A DNA stretch of 64,000 nucleotides, taken from the NCBI GenBank assembly GCA_002331385.1, contig DCYB01000014.1, positions 124,001 through 188,000 on the forward strand, read 5' to 3'. The notes beneath the pieces were generated by a model that was given only the letters and a program-made list of their open reading frames with translations, ran no database searches and had not been told where the DNA came from. The position numbers and the translations under genes were made by a program. This DNA comes from Comamonadaceae bacterium UBA2121. GTDB taxonomy: Bacteria > Pseudomonadota > Gammaproteobacteria > Burkholderiales > Burkholderiaceae_C. The stretch's first letter is position 1. Every line of letters starts with the position of its first letter. This document shows, piece by piece, positions 8,951 to 17,644 of this stretch.

Positions 8951-11503
8951 ATGAATCCATTCCAAGCCAACGACGTCAGCGCAGTTGAGCGCAAGGCAGT
9001 CCCAAGTCCGACCGCGACCGCGTGGCGTGCATTGTGGTGCTGGCTCGTCATCGGGATCGCATGGTGTGTACTGGCGCCACAGGCGTTTGCACAAAATGGA
9101 TCGAGCACGGCGCGCGCGCCGACCTCTGTTAGTAGCGCAGCCCAAGGAGAAGACAAGCCCCTTCCCCAACCCGACGATTTGCGCAAGCAACTCGATGCCC
9201 TGCCCACGAAGATCGACGACGAGAACGATGGCCGCAAAGTGCTCACGCAACTCGCGGCCATCGGGCTGGATGCTGATCGCCTTGCCAAGCAACGCACGGA
9301 AGAACTCGCCGATATCGATGGCCGCTTGGCCGGCCTGGGACCCACTCCCGAAGCCGGCGCACCGGCGGATGCCCCTGATGTTGCCGAACAACGCAGCACG
9401 ATGGGCAAAAAGCGTTCGGCGATCGATTCCGACCTCAAACTGGCACGCCTGATCTCCGTCGATGCCGAGCAGCGCGCCACCGACATCATCAAACAGCGCC
9501 GCGCCCAATTCCAGGCCGCCATCAGCGCCCGTGTGGACTCGCCCATCGGCGCCTCGTTCTGGCGCAACTGGAACCTCGCCGCCGGCATCGACTGGCAGCG
9601 CCTGCAATCCCTAGGCTCCAATTTGAAAGATGCGTTTGAGGACGCCGTCTCCAGCGCCAAAGGACGCAACCAGCTCATTCTGTACTGGCTTGGCGCACTC
9701 ATCCTTATCATTGGCGGCACGTGGATTGCAGAGCGCGTGCTGGTGCGCATCGTGCCACTGCGCTTGCCGTCCGGGCGACTGCGGCGCACCTTGCTGGCTG
9801 CGCTGCAAGTGGTCGTCAATGTGTTCATCGTGGTGATCGGCGTGAAGCTGCTCTGGAATGGCCTGCGCGTGCCCGCGTCGAACGAAACCCTGATCGCGCT
9901 GCAAAAGCTCACGCTGCAATTGACGGGCTACGGCGCTTATGTGATTTCACTTGGCCATGCCTTGCTTGCCACGCGGCGGCCCTCGTGGCGGCTGCTGCCC
10001 ATCTCCACCGGCATGGCCCGCAGACTCAGCCCGTTTCCGTGGTGGATTGCGGCCATCTCCGCTCTGGGTGGTTTGGCCACCCAAACCGGCGCGCTGGCCG
10101 GATGGAGCTTGGCCTCGGAGGTGCTCGGGCAGGTCCTCTACGCCATCCTGATAGTGATCGTCGTGCTGGCAGGCCTGCGTGCCCTGCACGCGGCGGAGCC
10201 TGCACCGGAGGCAGACAAGTCCAAAGACGATGCCGCTGCCAGTCCCAAGGAAGAAGCCGCGGCGCCCCAACGTCCGCTATGGTTCGCCCTGCTGAGCGCT
10301 GCCGCCGGTGTGGCGTCGGTAGCGGTGCTGATTTGCATCGCTTTTGGCTACGTGGCGTTTGCCGCAACGCTTGCACGTCAAACGGTGTGGACCATGGTCG
10401 TCGTCGCCACGATGTACCTGCTGTTCAAGCTGGCCGACGACCTGTGCGAGGCATTGCTGTCGTCCAAGGGCGCGTTCGGTGAACGGGTGCATGCCATGCT
10501 GGGCCTCGATGCCAAGCTGCTGGATCAGGCCTCGGTGCTGACCTCTGGCCTACTGCGCGTGGCCGGATTCTTCTACATGGCGATTGCGCTGATGGTGCCG
10601 TTCGGCACTTCGCCAGACGAAGTGTTCAAGCGCGGCACCTCCGTCGATCACAGCCTGAAGTTTGGCGACTTCACGATTGCGCCGCAGGCGCTGCTCACGG
10701 CGGCGCTGATCGTCTGCGTGGGCTTTGTCGGCATACACCTGCTCAAGCGCTGGCTCACGGATCGCTACTTCCCGAACACCACGCTGGAGCCGGGCATGCG
10801 CAGCTCCATCACCACGTTGATGGGCTACGTATTTGGCGTGGTCGTGATCGCTGCCGCGCTGGCCGGACTGGGCATCAGCGTGGAGCGCATCGCCTGGGTC
10901 GCAAGCGCGTTGTCGGTGGGTATCGGTTTCGGCTTGCAGGCCATCGTGCAAAACTTCATTTCGGGCCTCATCCTGCTGGCCGAGCGACCGGTGCGCGTGG
11001 GCGACTGGGTGATGCTCGGCGACACCGAAGGCGACGTGCGCCGCGTGAACGTGCGCGCCACGGAAATCCAGTTGTTCGACCGCTCCACCATGATCGTGCC
11101 GAACTCGGAATTCATCACCAAGTCCGTGCGCAACATGACCACATCGGGCGCGCCCGGGCGCGTGCTCATGCGCCTGCCCGCACCGCTGGACACCGACACC
11201 GAACGCATGCGCGAGATCATCCTGCGCGCCTACAACGAGCACCCCGCCGTTCAGGAAACGCCCGCGCCCATCGTGCAACTGGAAGGCATCCAGAGTGGCA
11301 CGCTCACGTTCCTCGCCATCGGCTACATCGGCAATCCGCGCAATACCGGCGGCGTGCGCAGCGATCTGCTGTTCACCATCCTGAAAGCGCTGCGCGATGC
11401 CGGGCTGTACCTGTCACCGCCCGCCACGACATCGATTGCGCAGCAGGTCGCGCAGCCGGGCGAAACGGATGCCGTGGTAGACCAGCTCACAGGCCGGACC
11501 TAA
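8951..11503 (+). CDS. Large MscS-family mechanosensitive channel (DUF3772)
   Basis: An 850-residue inner-membrane protein of the large MscS/MscK class. It opens with a membrane-targeting signal (hydrophobic segment ending AFAQ near residue 39). A periplasmic domain with a DUF3772-like pattern follows to about residue 230, then roughly ten hydrophobic segments. The conserved MscS core comes last: GIGFGLQAIVQNFISG (pore helix), ERPVRVGDWV and VPNSEFI (beta domain). A charged Ala/Glu/Lys-rich linker, about residues 415-440, interrupts the helices. The family releases osmolytes on hypo-osmotic shock. Its stop is 9 bp from the stop of the convergent SIP gene. Confidence 0.88.
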   Translation: MNPFQANDVSAVERKAVPSPTATAWRALWCWLVIGIAWCVLAPQAFAQNGSSTARAPTSVSSAAQGEDKPLPQPDDLRKQLDALPTKIDDENDGRKVLTQLAAIGLDADRLAKQRTEELADIDGRLAGLGPTPEAGAPADAPDVAEQRSTMGKKRSAIDSDLKLARLISVDAEQRATDIIKQRRAQFQAAISARVDSPIGASFWRNWNLAAGIDWQRLQSLGSNLKDAFEDAVSSAKGRNQLILYWLGALILIIGGTWIAERVLVRIVPLRLPSGRLRRTLLAALQVVVNVFIVVIGVKLLWNGLRVPASNETLIALQKLTLQLTGYGAYVISLGHALLATRRPSWRLLPISTGMARRLSPFPWWIAAISALGGLATQTGALAGWSLASEVLGQVLYAILIVIVVLAGLRALHAAEPAPEADKSKDDAAASPKEEAAAPQRPLWFALLSAAAGVASVAVLICIAFGYVAFAATLARQTVWTMVVVATMYLLFKLADDLCEALLSSKGAFGERVHAMLGLDAKLLDQASVLTSGLLRVAGFFYMAIALMVPFGTSPDEVFKRGTSVDHSLKFGDFTIAPQALLTAALIVCVGFVGIHLLKRWLTDRYFPNTTLEPGMRSSITTLMGYVFGVVVIAAALAGLGISVERIAWVASALSVGIGFGLQAIVQNFISGLILLAERPVRVGDWVMLGDTEGDVRRVNVRATEIQLFDRSTMIVPNSEFITKSVRNMTTSGAPGRVLMRLPAPLDTDTERMREIILRAYNEHPAVQETPAPIVQLEGIQSGTLTFLAIGYIGNPRNTGGVRSDLLFTILKALRDAGLYLSPPATTSIAQQVAQPGETDAVVDQLTGRT

Positions 11504-11512
11504 GGCGGCGCC

Positions 11513-12346
11513 TCAGTTCTCCACCAGCTCTTCGTGGTGCCCTTGCGCGCCGCGTTTCCAGTACGCGGAGATGCGCATGCGCTTGGGATCCACCCCGGGT
11601 TTGGCCAACAAGGCGCGGCGCAACTGCGTCATGTCACTGCTCTCGCCCGCCGCCCAGATGAAGCCGTCACCGGCGGGCAACGTCAGCGCTTGCGCCGCCT
11701 GATCGAGCGCATCCACCCATTGCAGATCCACCTGCGCGGCGCTCGGCAATGCGCGCCGATCCGCTGCATGGTTCAGTTGCACGCGCACGGTGACACTCGC
11801 CTGCGCTGGCAACTCGGCTAGGCGCCGCTCGATCGCGGGCAGCGCGCTGGCATCGCCCAGCAGCCAATGCCACGCAAACTGTGTCGGCACCACCATGCTA
11901 CCGCGCGGCCCGGCGATGCCCACCCATTGCCCTGGGTGCGCATGCAAGGCCCACAGCGTGGCGGGGCCTTCGTCATGCACGGCGAACTCGAGCACCAGCG
12001 TGCCCTTGCGGGCGTCCCAGCGCACGGGCGTGTAGTCCCGCGCCGTGGGCCGCTCGCCTTCGCCGAAATGCGGACGGCCATCCACCAGCGTCGGTAACAA
12101 CGGCTTTTCTTGACCCACAGCGGGTAGCAGCAATTTCACGTGATCGTCAAAGCCATCACTGCGAAAGTCCGCCAGATCCGCGCCGCCCAACGTCAGCCGT
12201 ACAAAGCCGGGGCTCACGATCTCGCGCGCCAACAGTTTCATGTGCCGCGAAGCAAACTCCTGCCGCACCCGCTGGATAGTCAAAGAGGGAGTGGCAGAGT
12301 CTTGCTGGCGCTGAGCTTCTTTGGGATGGAGAACGTCTTCTGTCAT
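11513..12346 (-). CDS. Siderophore-interacting protein (FAD ferric-chelate reductase)
   Basis: A 277-residue flavoprotein of the ViuB/SIP family, which releases iron from siderophores by reduction in the cytoplasm. The FAD-binding barrel carries DDHVKLLLP and ARDYTPVRWD (RxYT-like flavin motif), and the C-terminal NAD(P)H domain has FIWAAGESSDM and the ending RISAYWKRG. It is divergent from a MarR gene, and two identical-arm palindromes lie between them, so control by that regulator is likely. I see no obvious Fur box, and no siderophore genes are nearby. Confidence 0.88.
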   Translation of the reverse strand: MTEDVLHPKEAQRQQDSATPSLTIQRVRQEFASRHMKLLAREIVSPGFVRLTLGGADLADFRSDGFDDHVKLLLPAVGQEKPLLPTLVDGRPHFGEGERPTARDYTPVRWDARKGTLVLEFAVHDEGPATLWALHAHPGQWVGIAGPRGSMVVPTQFAWHWLLGDASALPAIERRLAELPAQASVTVRVQLNHAADRRALPSAAQVDLQWVDALDQAAQALTLPAGDGFIWAAGESSDMTQLRRALLAKPGVDPKRMRISAYWKRGAQGHHEELVEN

Positions 12347-12366
12347 GAAATGGTCTTGGATAGAAT

Positions 12367-12381
12367 GTTGATTTAGTCAAC
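12367..12381 (+). promoter_or_regulatory. Palindromic operator 1 (MarR candidate)
   Basis: GTTGATTTAGTCAAC has perfect 5-bp arms GTTGA/TCAAC around 5 bp. It lies 21 bp upstream of the SIP start codon and begins 31 bp, about three helical turns, before operator 2. Confidence 0.75.
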
Positions 12382-12397
12382 AAGATAGTTGCATTCT

Positions 12398-12412
12398 GTT
12401 GACTTTGTCAAC
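12398..12412 (+). promoter_or_regulatory. Palindromic operator 2 (MarR candidate)
   Basis: GTTGACTTTGTCAAC has perfect 6-bp arms around 3 bp and matches operator 1 at 13 of 15 positions. It contains TTGACT (12399-12404), a good -35, followed after 16 bp by TAAAAC (12421-12426). That promoter would start transcription at or next to the marR ATG, so a bound repressor would block it. Confidence 0.75.
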
Positions 12413-12432
12413 AATCACAATAAAACCACAAC

Positions 12433-12915
12433 ATGAACCAAGTCACCATCTCCACGCAGGTGCTGGACGCCCTGCACAACCTCACCCACGCATACCGCAG
12501 GGAAATGCGCAAGGCACTGCAGGCGCTGGAGCCCACGCTCACTGACGGTGATTTGCGCGTGCTGCTGTTCCTCGGCTATCAGCCGGACAGTACACACAAG
12601 AAACTGATGGAGCACATGCGCACCGACAAGGCGCAGCTCACGCGCATGCTGCGCGAGCTGGAATCCAAGGGCTGGATCGTGCGCACCCCCCACCCACAAG
12701 ACGGCCGCAGCCGCCAGCTGCAACTCAGCGAGCGCGGCGCCGAACTGTTCAGCACCCTGCGCCAACGCCGGGCGAAGATCGGCAGCGCGATGCTGCAAGG
12801 GCAAGGCTCCTCACAGCAGTTGCAGTTGTTGAACGCACTCATCGGAATGCATGAGGCGCTTCAGGAAAACGAAGACACGCGCGAGCCCTTCACGCGAATG
12901 CATCATCACTCCTGA
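12433..12915 (+). CDS. MarR-family transcriptional regulator
   Basis: A 160-residue winged-helix regulator. The recognition-helix region reads RTDKAQLTRMLRELESKGWIVRTPHPQDGRSRQL (residues 58-91), with the DGRS wing typical of MarR, and long N- and C-terminal helices for dimerisation. It is divergent from the SIP gene over 86 bp containing two near-identical palindromes, so autoregulation and control of the SIP gene are inferred. No Shine-Dalgarno sequence precedes the ATG. The last 10 bp overlap the convergent amidohydrolase gene. Confidence 0.9.
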   Translation: MNQVTISTQVLDALHNLTHAYRREMRKALQALEPTLTDGDLRVLLFLGYQPDSTHKKLMEHMRTDKAQLTRMLRELESKGWIVRTPHPQDGRSRQLQLSERGAELFSTLRQRRAKIGSAMLQGQGSSQQLQLLNALIGMHEALQENEDTREPFTRMHHHS

Positions 12916-13799
12916 ACGCACTGCTCCCGCACATACGCAGCCACTTTCGCCATCACCCCATCCAAATGCGCCTGAAGCGGGTCGAACCCGCTATTGGGTT
13001 GGCGTGTGTCTTCGTCCATATATACCGGCCTGCGCAGTTCGATTTGTAAGCTGTGCCGGTTCAGGTGGGGCTGGCCGATGCGTCCGATCAGTTCGACGCC
13101 TTTATACGGCTCGTTCAACGCCACGGTGTAGCCGCCATCTCGCAAGGCGCTGGCGATGAGGTCGACGAACTCGGGCGAGCAGGTTGTGCCGTCACGGTCA
13201 CCGAGCACGAAGTCGGCCAGCGGCGGCGCGTCATGGCGGCCAAGGCGTTGGTACACGTCGTTGGGCATGGAATGCAGATTGAGGTGCCAGACGCCGCCAA
13301 AGCGTTGCACGCTGCTGTCGATGGCCTGCTGCAACTGTGCGTGGTACGGGCGCCAGTACGCATCGATGCGATGGCGCACCTCGGCCACGCTGAGGCGGCG
13401 GTCGTATAACGGCGTCGCCACACCATTGCGCGTGATGCGCGTCCAGATCAGGCCCAGCCCTTGCCGTGTTTTCTCGCTGGGCGTGAGCGGCTCGGGCCAC
13501 GGGGCGTCGAGCATCTCTGGGTCGATATCGGTTTCGTGGCGATTGGGATCGATGTAGGTGCGCGGAAAGGTGGCGGCGATCAGCGTCGCGCCGTGTCGGG
13601 GCGCGCATTGCCACAGCCGGTGGACGTGCGTGTCTTCGCCGCGGCGCAGCAATTGCGGCGGCAGCGCGGCGTGAAAATCCGCCGGATAGGCCGTGCCGCT
13701 GTGTGGAGAATCGCAGACCAGCGGCAATGCCTCGGCCTCGGGGAGCCAGACCTCGACCGGGGTGTCCGGTCGGGGGCTCAAGTCGTCATGCCATGCCAT
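12906..13799 (-). CDS. N-formylglutamate amidohydrolase
   Basis: A 297-residue enzyme of the N-formylglutamate deformylase (HutG) family, which releases formate and glutamate at the end of one histidine-degradation route. Family features visible are VCDSPHSGTAYP near residues 28-39, DTHVHRLW, the metal-site region IDPNRHETDID, HLNLHSMPND and LQIELRRPVYMDE. No other hut genes are in the window, so the role is inferred from family only. The 3' end overlaps the convergent MarR gene by 10 bp, and the start lies 9 bp downstream of the Bug-protein stop. Confidence 0.88.
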   Translation of the reverse strand: MAWHDDLSPRPDTPVEVWLPEAEALPLVCDSPHSGTAYPADFHAALPPQLLRRGEDTHVHRLWQCAPRHGATLIAATFPRTYIDPNRHETDIDPEMLDAPWPEPLTPSEKTRQGLGLIWTRITRNGVATPLYDRRLSVAEVRHRIDAYWRPYHAQLQQAIDSSVQRFGGVWHLNLHSMPNDVYQRLGRHDAPPLADFVLGDRDGTTCSPEFVDLIASALRDGGYTVALNEPYKGVELIGRIGQPHLNRHSLQIELRRPVYMDEDTRQPNSGFDPLQAHLDGVMAKVAAYVREQCVQE

Positions 13800-13808
13800 C
13801 GATCGCGA

Positions 13809-14807
13809 TCAGTCCATGCGGATATTGGCGCGCTTGGCGACGGCGGTGTAGCGGTCAATGGCAGCACGGATCTGTTTGGAGAACTCCTCCGGCGTATTGC
13901 TCATCGACTCGCCGGAAATGCTCTTTTGCTTTTCCAGATAGTCGGGCATCGCCATCGCCTTGTGCGCCGCGGCGTTCAGCTTGAGGATGATGTCCTTGGG
14001 TGTGCCCGCTGGCGCGACCAGTCCGAACCAGCCGCCATCACCCATGCCCGGATAGCCAAGTTCGGTGTAGGTGGGCACGTCGGGCAGCACGTCGGTGCGC
14101 TTGAGCGCCAGCACCGCCAGCGGACGCAGTTTGCCCGCCTTGATGTGCGGCAGCGTGGACGGCAGGTTGTCGGTCATCGAGTTGACCTGTCCAGCCAGTG
14201 CATCGTTGATCGCCTGCCCTGCACCCTTGTACGGAATGTGCAGCAATTGCATGTCCGCCAGGTTCATAAAGTTCTCGATGTTGGCGTGGCCCAGCGAGCC
14301 GGTACCGGGTGAGGCGAAGGTGTACTTGCCCGGATTGGCCTTAGCCAGCGCGATGAATTCCTTCATCGTCCTGGCGGGCACGCTCGGGTGCACGACAAAC
14401 ACGCTGGGCACGCTCATCACGTTGGTGATCGGTGCGAAATCCTTGATCGCGTCGTAGGGCAATTTGTTGAAGATGGCCGGATTGGCACCGTGCGTGCTGA
14501 CCGTGGCCATGCCGATGGTGTAGCCGTCCGGCGCTGCCTTCGCGATGGCGTCTGCGCCAATCGAGCCACCCGCTCCGCCCTTGTTGTCCACGACCACCGA
14601 TTTGCCAAGCACCACGCTCATCTTGTCCGCCAGCAAGCGCGCCACCATGTCGGTGGAACCGCCAGCGGCGAATGGCACGATCAGCTTGATCGGGCGATTG
14701 GGAAAGTCCGCGGCCCCGTTGGCGTAGGCCATGGGGACGGCCGCCAGGGCAGCGCCCGCAGCGAGGGACAACATCAGGGAACGGCGCAGTAATGAGGTCA
14801 TCGACAT
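13809..14807 (-). CDS. Bug-family (TctC) substrate-binding protein
   Basis: A periplasmic binding protein of 332 residues of the tripartite tricarboxylate transporter Bug family, which is greatly expanded in Burkholderiales. The signal peptide ends near PMAYA (residues 25-29). The mature part starts with FPNRPIKLIVPFAAGGSTDMVARLLA, a clear family signature, and continues with VDNKGGAGGSIGADAIAKA. An ATG two codons in (MTSLL) is an equally good start. No TctA/TctB membrane genes are adjacent, so it is an orphan receptor. The ligand is unknown. It is divergent from a LysR gene, which may control it. Confidence 0.9.
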   Translation of the reverse strand: MSMTSLLRRSLMLSLAAGAALAAVPMAYANGAADFPNRPIKLIVPFAAGGSTDMVARLLADKMSVVLGKSVVVDNKGGAGGSIGADAIAKAAPDGYTIGMATVSTHGANPAIFNKLPYDAIKDFAPITNVMSVPSVFVVHPSVPARTMKEFIALAKANPGKYTFASPGTGSLGHANIENFMNLADMQLLHIPYKGAGQAINDALAGQVNSMTDNLPSTLPHIKAGKLRPLAVLALKRTDVLPDVPTYTELGYPGMGDGGWFGLVAPAGTPKDIILKLNAAAHKAMAMPDYLEKQKSISGESMSNTPEEFSKQIRAAIDRYTAVAKRANIRMD

Positions 14808-14936
14808 CTCTCCATCTCAAATTATTCAATCAGGTTTCATTTTCGATATTCACGCTCCCCTCGAAAAGCGACAGAATGGCGGGCACTCATTACCAACACT
14901 CATCTATTCAAGGTAAACCCGAGCCTCGTATTACCC

Positions 14937-15842
14937 ATGCGCATGCATTCACCCTCGTTGTCCGAGCTGCACGCCTTTGCCGTGGCGGCGCGGTTGGGCC
15001 ATTTTTCCAAGGCGGCCGAAGAGTTGGCGGTCACCCAGGGCGCGATCAGCCGGGCCATTGCCCGGCTGGAAGAGCACCTGGGCATCGCACTCTTTGCGCG
15101 CGAAGGCCGCTACAACGTATTGACCCGTGCAGGAGCGGACTACCTGCAAGCCATTGGCCCGTCGATCGCCACCATCGAATCGGCCACCTTGGCCGTGCGT
15201 ACGCGCCGGGATGCGCGCCAATTGCGCGTGTCGGTGACGCCCACCCTGTTCAGCCATTGGCTGATTCCGCGCCTGCCCGATTTCAGCGCCCGCCATCCGG
15301 GCATCGGCCTGTCATTCGCGCCTTATCGGCGCGACGACCCGCTGACCGCCCCGGATATCGACGCGTGGATTCGCACCGGCGAAGACGGCAGCTGGCCCGA
15401 GGCCACCATCGCCGCTGACTATCTCGTCGGGCGCGAACTGGTGCCGATTTGCAGGACGCAGGACCTGGAGGCGATCCGCTGCCCCGCCGACCTGCTCCGG
15501 CACCCGCTGCTGTTTCATACCAACTACCCCGGCAATTGGGAAAGCTGGCTGGCGGGCGTGGGCTGCTCGCACGGCCCGTTGCGGCCGGCGGCGGATTTCG
15601 AATCGGTCGCGCTGCTTGTGCAGGCGGTCATTGCCGGGCTGGGCGTGGCCGTCGTGCAGCGTTGTCTGGTCGAGCCGGAACTGGCCACCGGCCGGATTGG
15701 CATCGCGATAGACCACACAGTCCTTTTGCAGCGCGCTTACTACCTCTGCCGCCTCAACATGCGCCCTGCGAACCCGGCATTGGCCGATTTCCGCCAATGG
15801 TTGCTGGCGCAAGCGCATCCCGTTGAAGGCGATGCCTTTTAA
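14937..15842 (+). CDS. LysR-family transcriptional regulator
   Basis: A 301-residue LysR regulator. The winged helix-turn-helix spans about residues 8-66 (GHFSKAAEELAVTQGAISRAIARLEE) and the rest is an effector-binding domain resembling the GcvA group. It is divergent from the Bug-protein gene across 129 bp, the usual arrangement of a LysR regulator and its target, so local control is inferred. The ligand is unknown. Confidence 0.92.
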   Translation: MRMHSPSLSELHAFAVAARLGHFSKAAEELAVTQGAISRAIARLEEHLGIALFAREGRYNVLTRAGADYLQAIGPSIATIESATLAVRTRRDARQLRVSVTPTLFSHWLIPRLPDFSARHPGIGLSFAPYRRDDPLTAPDIDAWIRTGEDGSWPEATIAADYLVGRELVPICRTQDLEAIRCPADLLRHPLLFHTNYPGNWESWLAGVGCSHGPLRPAADFESVALLVQAVIAGLGVAVVQRCLVEPELATGRIGIAIDHTVLLQRAYYLCRLNMRPANPALADFRQWLLAQAHPVEGDAF

Positions 15843-15845
15843 CGA

Positions 15846-16130
15846 TCAACCGCGCCAGCCACGCAGATGGAGCCATTGGCTGGTCGCGCACGCGAGCGCC
15901 AGCGCGGCGTAGGTGAGCATTTTTCCGTCGTTTCCGAAAAACCACAGTCCTGCCACGATGACCGCGCAGCCAACTGCAAAATTAATAGCGAAAGGCGACA
16001 GCCAGCCAACGCTCTTGGCAAGATTTCTATAGAACAAATGGCCACTCACAACCATCATCAACGCCATGAAAAATGCGGGCGCAAACAGGTTGAAGAGATG
16101 GTTAATGGCTAATAAAGCATCCAAATTCAT
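15846..16130 (-). CDS. Small inner-membrane protein, function unknown
   Basis: A 94-residue hydrophobic protein with three apparent membrane segments (about residues 12-32, 45-66 and 70-88) and a basic C-terminus (HLRGWRG). I do not recognise a function; similar small proteins occur next to hemA in related genomes as far as I recall. The start could be the ATG at 16128-16130 or one four codons upstream at 16142. It is convergent with the LysR gene (3 bp apart) and divergent from hemA. Confidence 0.7.
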   Translation of the reverse strand: MNLDALLAINHLFNLFAPAFFMALMMVVSGHLFYRNLAKSVGWLSPFAINFAVGCAVIVAGLWFFGNDGKMLTYAALALACATSQWLHLRGWRG

Positions 16131-16161
16131 GACGTATATCAAGAGTCAAATAAGCGTACTC

Positions 16162-16190
16162 CTGACTTGATGGCGTACAAATTTTATAAT
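16162..16190 (+). promoter_or_regulatory. hemA promoter giving a probable leaderless transcript
   Basis: A perfect TATAAT lies at 16185-16190, with CTGACT (16162-16167) as a -35 at 17-bp spacing. The -10 ends only 6 bp before the hemA ATG at 16197, so transcription should begin at or within a base of the start codon. No Shine-Dalgarno sequence precedes the ATG. Confidence 0.6.
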
Positions 16191-16196
16191 CCACGC

Positions 16197-17498
16197 ATGG
16201 CAGTCTGGGCATTAGGCATCAACCACACGACCGCGCCGCTAGATCTGCGCGGTCGTTTTGCGTTCGCGATCGATCAGATCGCTCCGACGCTGCACGGTTT
16301 GCGTCAGGCGCTCACCAGCAGCAGCTCGCGCCATCCCGGTGTGGAAACGGCGATCCTGTCCACCTGCAACCGGACCGAAATCTACTGCGCAGCCAACGCG
16401 CCCGCGCTGGACCACACGCTGGACTGGCTCGCCCATTCCGGCGGCGTCAGCCCCGCCCTGTTGCGCTCGCACTCCTACACGCTGGAAAACGATCTGGTCG
16501 CGCGCCACGCTTTCCGCGTGGCCAGCGGGCTCGACTCGATGGTACTGGGCGAAGCGCAGATTCTCGGCCAGATGAAGAACGCCGTGCGCGCTGCCGAGAG
16601 CGCAGGCGCGCTGGGCAGCACGCTCAACCAACTGTTCCAGCGCAGCTTTGCGGTGGCCAAGGAAGTGCGCAGCTCCACCGAAATCGGCGCGCACAGCATC
16701 AGCATGGCCGCAGCGGCGGTACGTCTGGCAGGCCAGTTGTTTGAAGACCTGTCGCAAATCCGCATCCTGTTTGTCGGTGCGGGCGAAATGATCGAGCTGG
16801 TCTCGACCCACTTTGCCGCGCGCCACCCCAAGCAGATCACGATTGCCAACCGCACGCTGGAGCGCGGCGAAAAGCTCGCGGCGCAATTTGGCGCCAACAC
16901 CATGCGGCTGGCCGATCTGCCCGAGCATCTGCACGAATACGACGCGGTGATCAGTTGCACCGCCTCCAGTCTGCCCATCATCGGACTGGGCGCCGTGGAA
17001 AGCGCACTCAAGAAGCGCAAGCGCCGCCCCATCTTCATGGTGGATCTGGCCGTGCCGCGCGACATCGAATCCGAGGTCAAGGACCTGCGCGACGTGTATC
17101 TCTACACCGTGGACGATCTGGCCAGCGTGGTGCGCACCGGACAGGCGCAGCGCCAGGCGGCGGTCGAACAGGCCGAGGTCATCATCGATCACGGCGTGCA
17201 AAGCTTCATGCTCTGGCTCGATCAGCGCAAGCCGCAAGGCGGGACCGTGCCGCTGATCCAGTTGCTCAACTCGCAAACCGACGAATGGCGCGCCACGGAA
17301 ATTGCGCGCGCCAAGAAGTTGATCGCGCGCGGCGAAGACATCGACACCGTGCTCGAAGCACTCTCGCGCGGCATCACGCAAAAGATGCTCCACGGCACCA
17401 TGGCCGAGCTGCACAAGGGCGACGCAGAGCAGCGCGCCCAAACCGCCGACACCGTCTCGCGCCTGTTCCTGCGCTCGCAAAGCAAGAGCAGCCTGTAG
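16197..17498 (+). CDS. hemA: Glutamyl-tRNA reductase
   Basis: It reduces glutamyl-tRNA(Glu) to glutamate-1-semialdehyde, the committed step of C5-pathway tetrapyrrole synthesis. The 433 residues carry the nucleophile motif STCNRTEIY with catalytic Cys57, the tRNA/substrate segment GLDSMVLGEAQILGQ, the NADPH site around FVGAGEMIEL and the C-terminal dimerisation helices. An in-frame start ten codons upstream exists, but the family N-terminus is MAVWALGINHTTAP at 16197, and a -10 box overlaps the extension. prfA and prmC follow on the same strand. Confidence 0.95.
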   Translation: MAVWALGINHTTAPLDLRGRFAFAIDQIAPTLHGLRQALTSSSSRHPGVETAILSTCNRTEIYCAANAPALDHTLDWLAHSGGVSPALLRSHSYTLENDLVARHAFRVASGLDSMVLGEAQILGQMKNAVRAAESAGALGSTLNQLFQRSFAVAKEVRSSTEIGAHSISMAAAAVRLAGQLFEDLSQIRILFVGAGEMIELVSTHFAARHPKQITIANRTLERGEKLAAQFGANTMRLADLPEHLHEYDAVISCTASSLPIIGLGAVESALKKRKRRPIFMVDLAVPRDIESEVKDLRDVYLYTVDDLASVVRTGQAQRQAAVEQAEVIIDHGVQSFMLWLDQRKPQGGTVPLIQLLNSQTDEWRATEIARAKKLIARGEDIDTVLEALSRGITQKMLHGTMAELHKGDAEQRAQTADTVSRLFLRSQSKSSL

Positions 17499-17644
17499 CG
17501 GTGCTCTCTGCTCTTTCACTCGCTCTCGCGCGGGCCTCATTGCTTTTTCCTGCCGACCGCGTCGGCCACCTCAGTCGGCCCGTGCCTTCATTCCCATGAC
17601 GGCCGGATTGTTGCGGCCTTCAGCGCCACAACCATACAAGCCCC

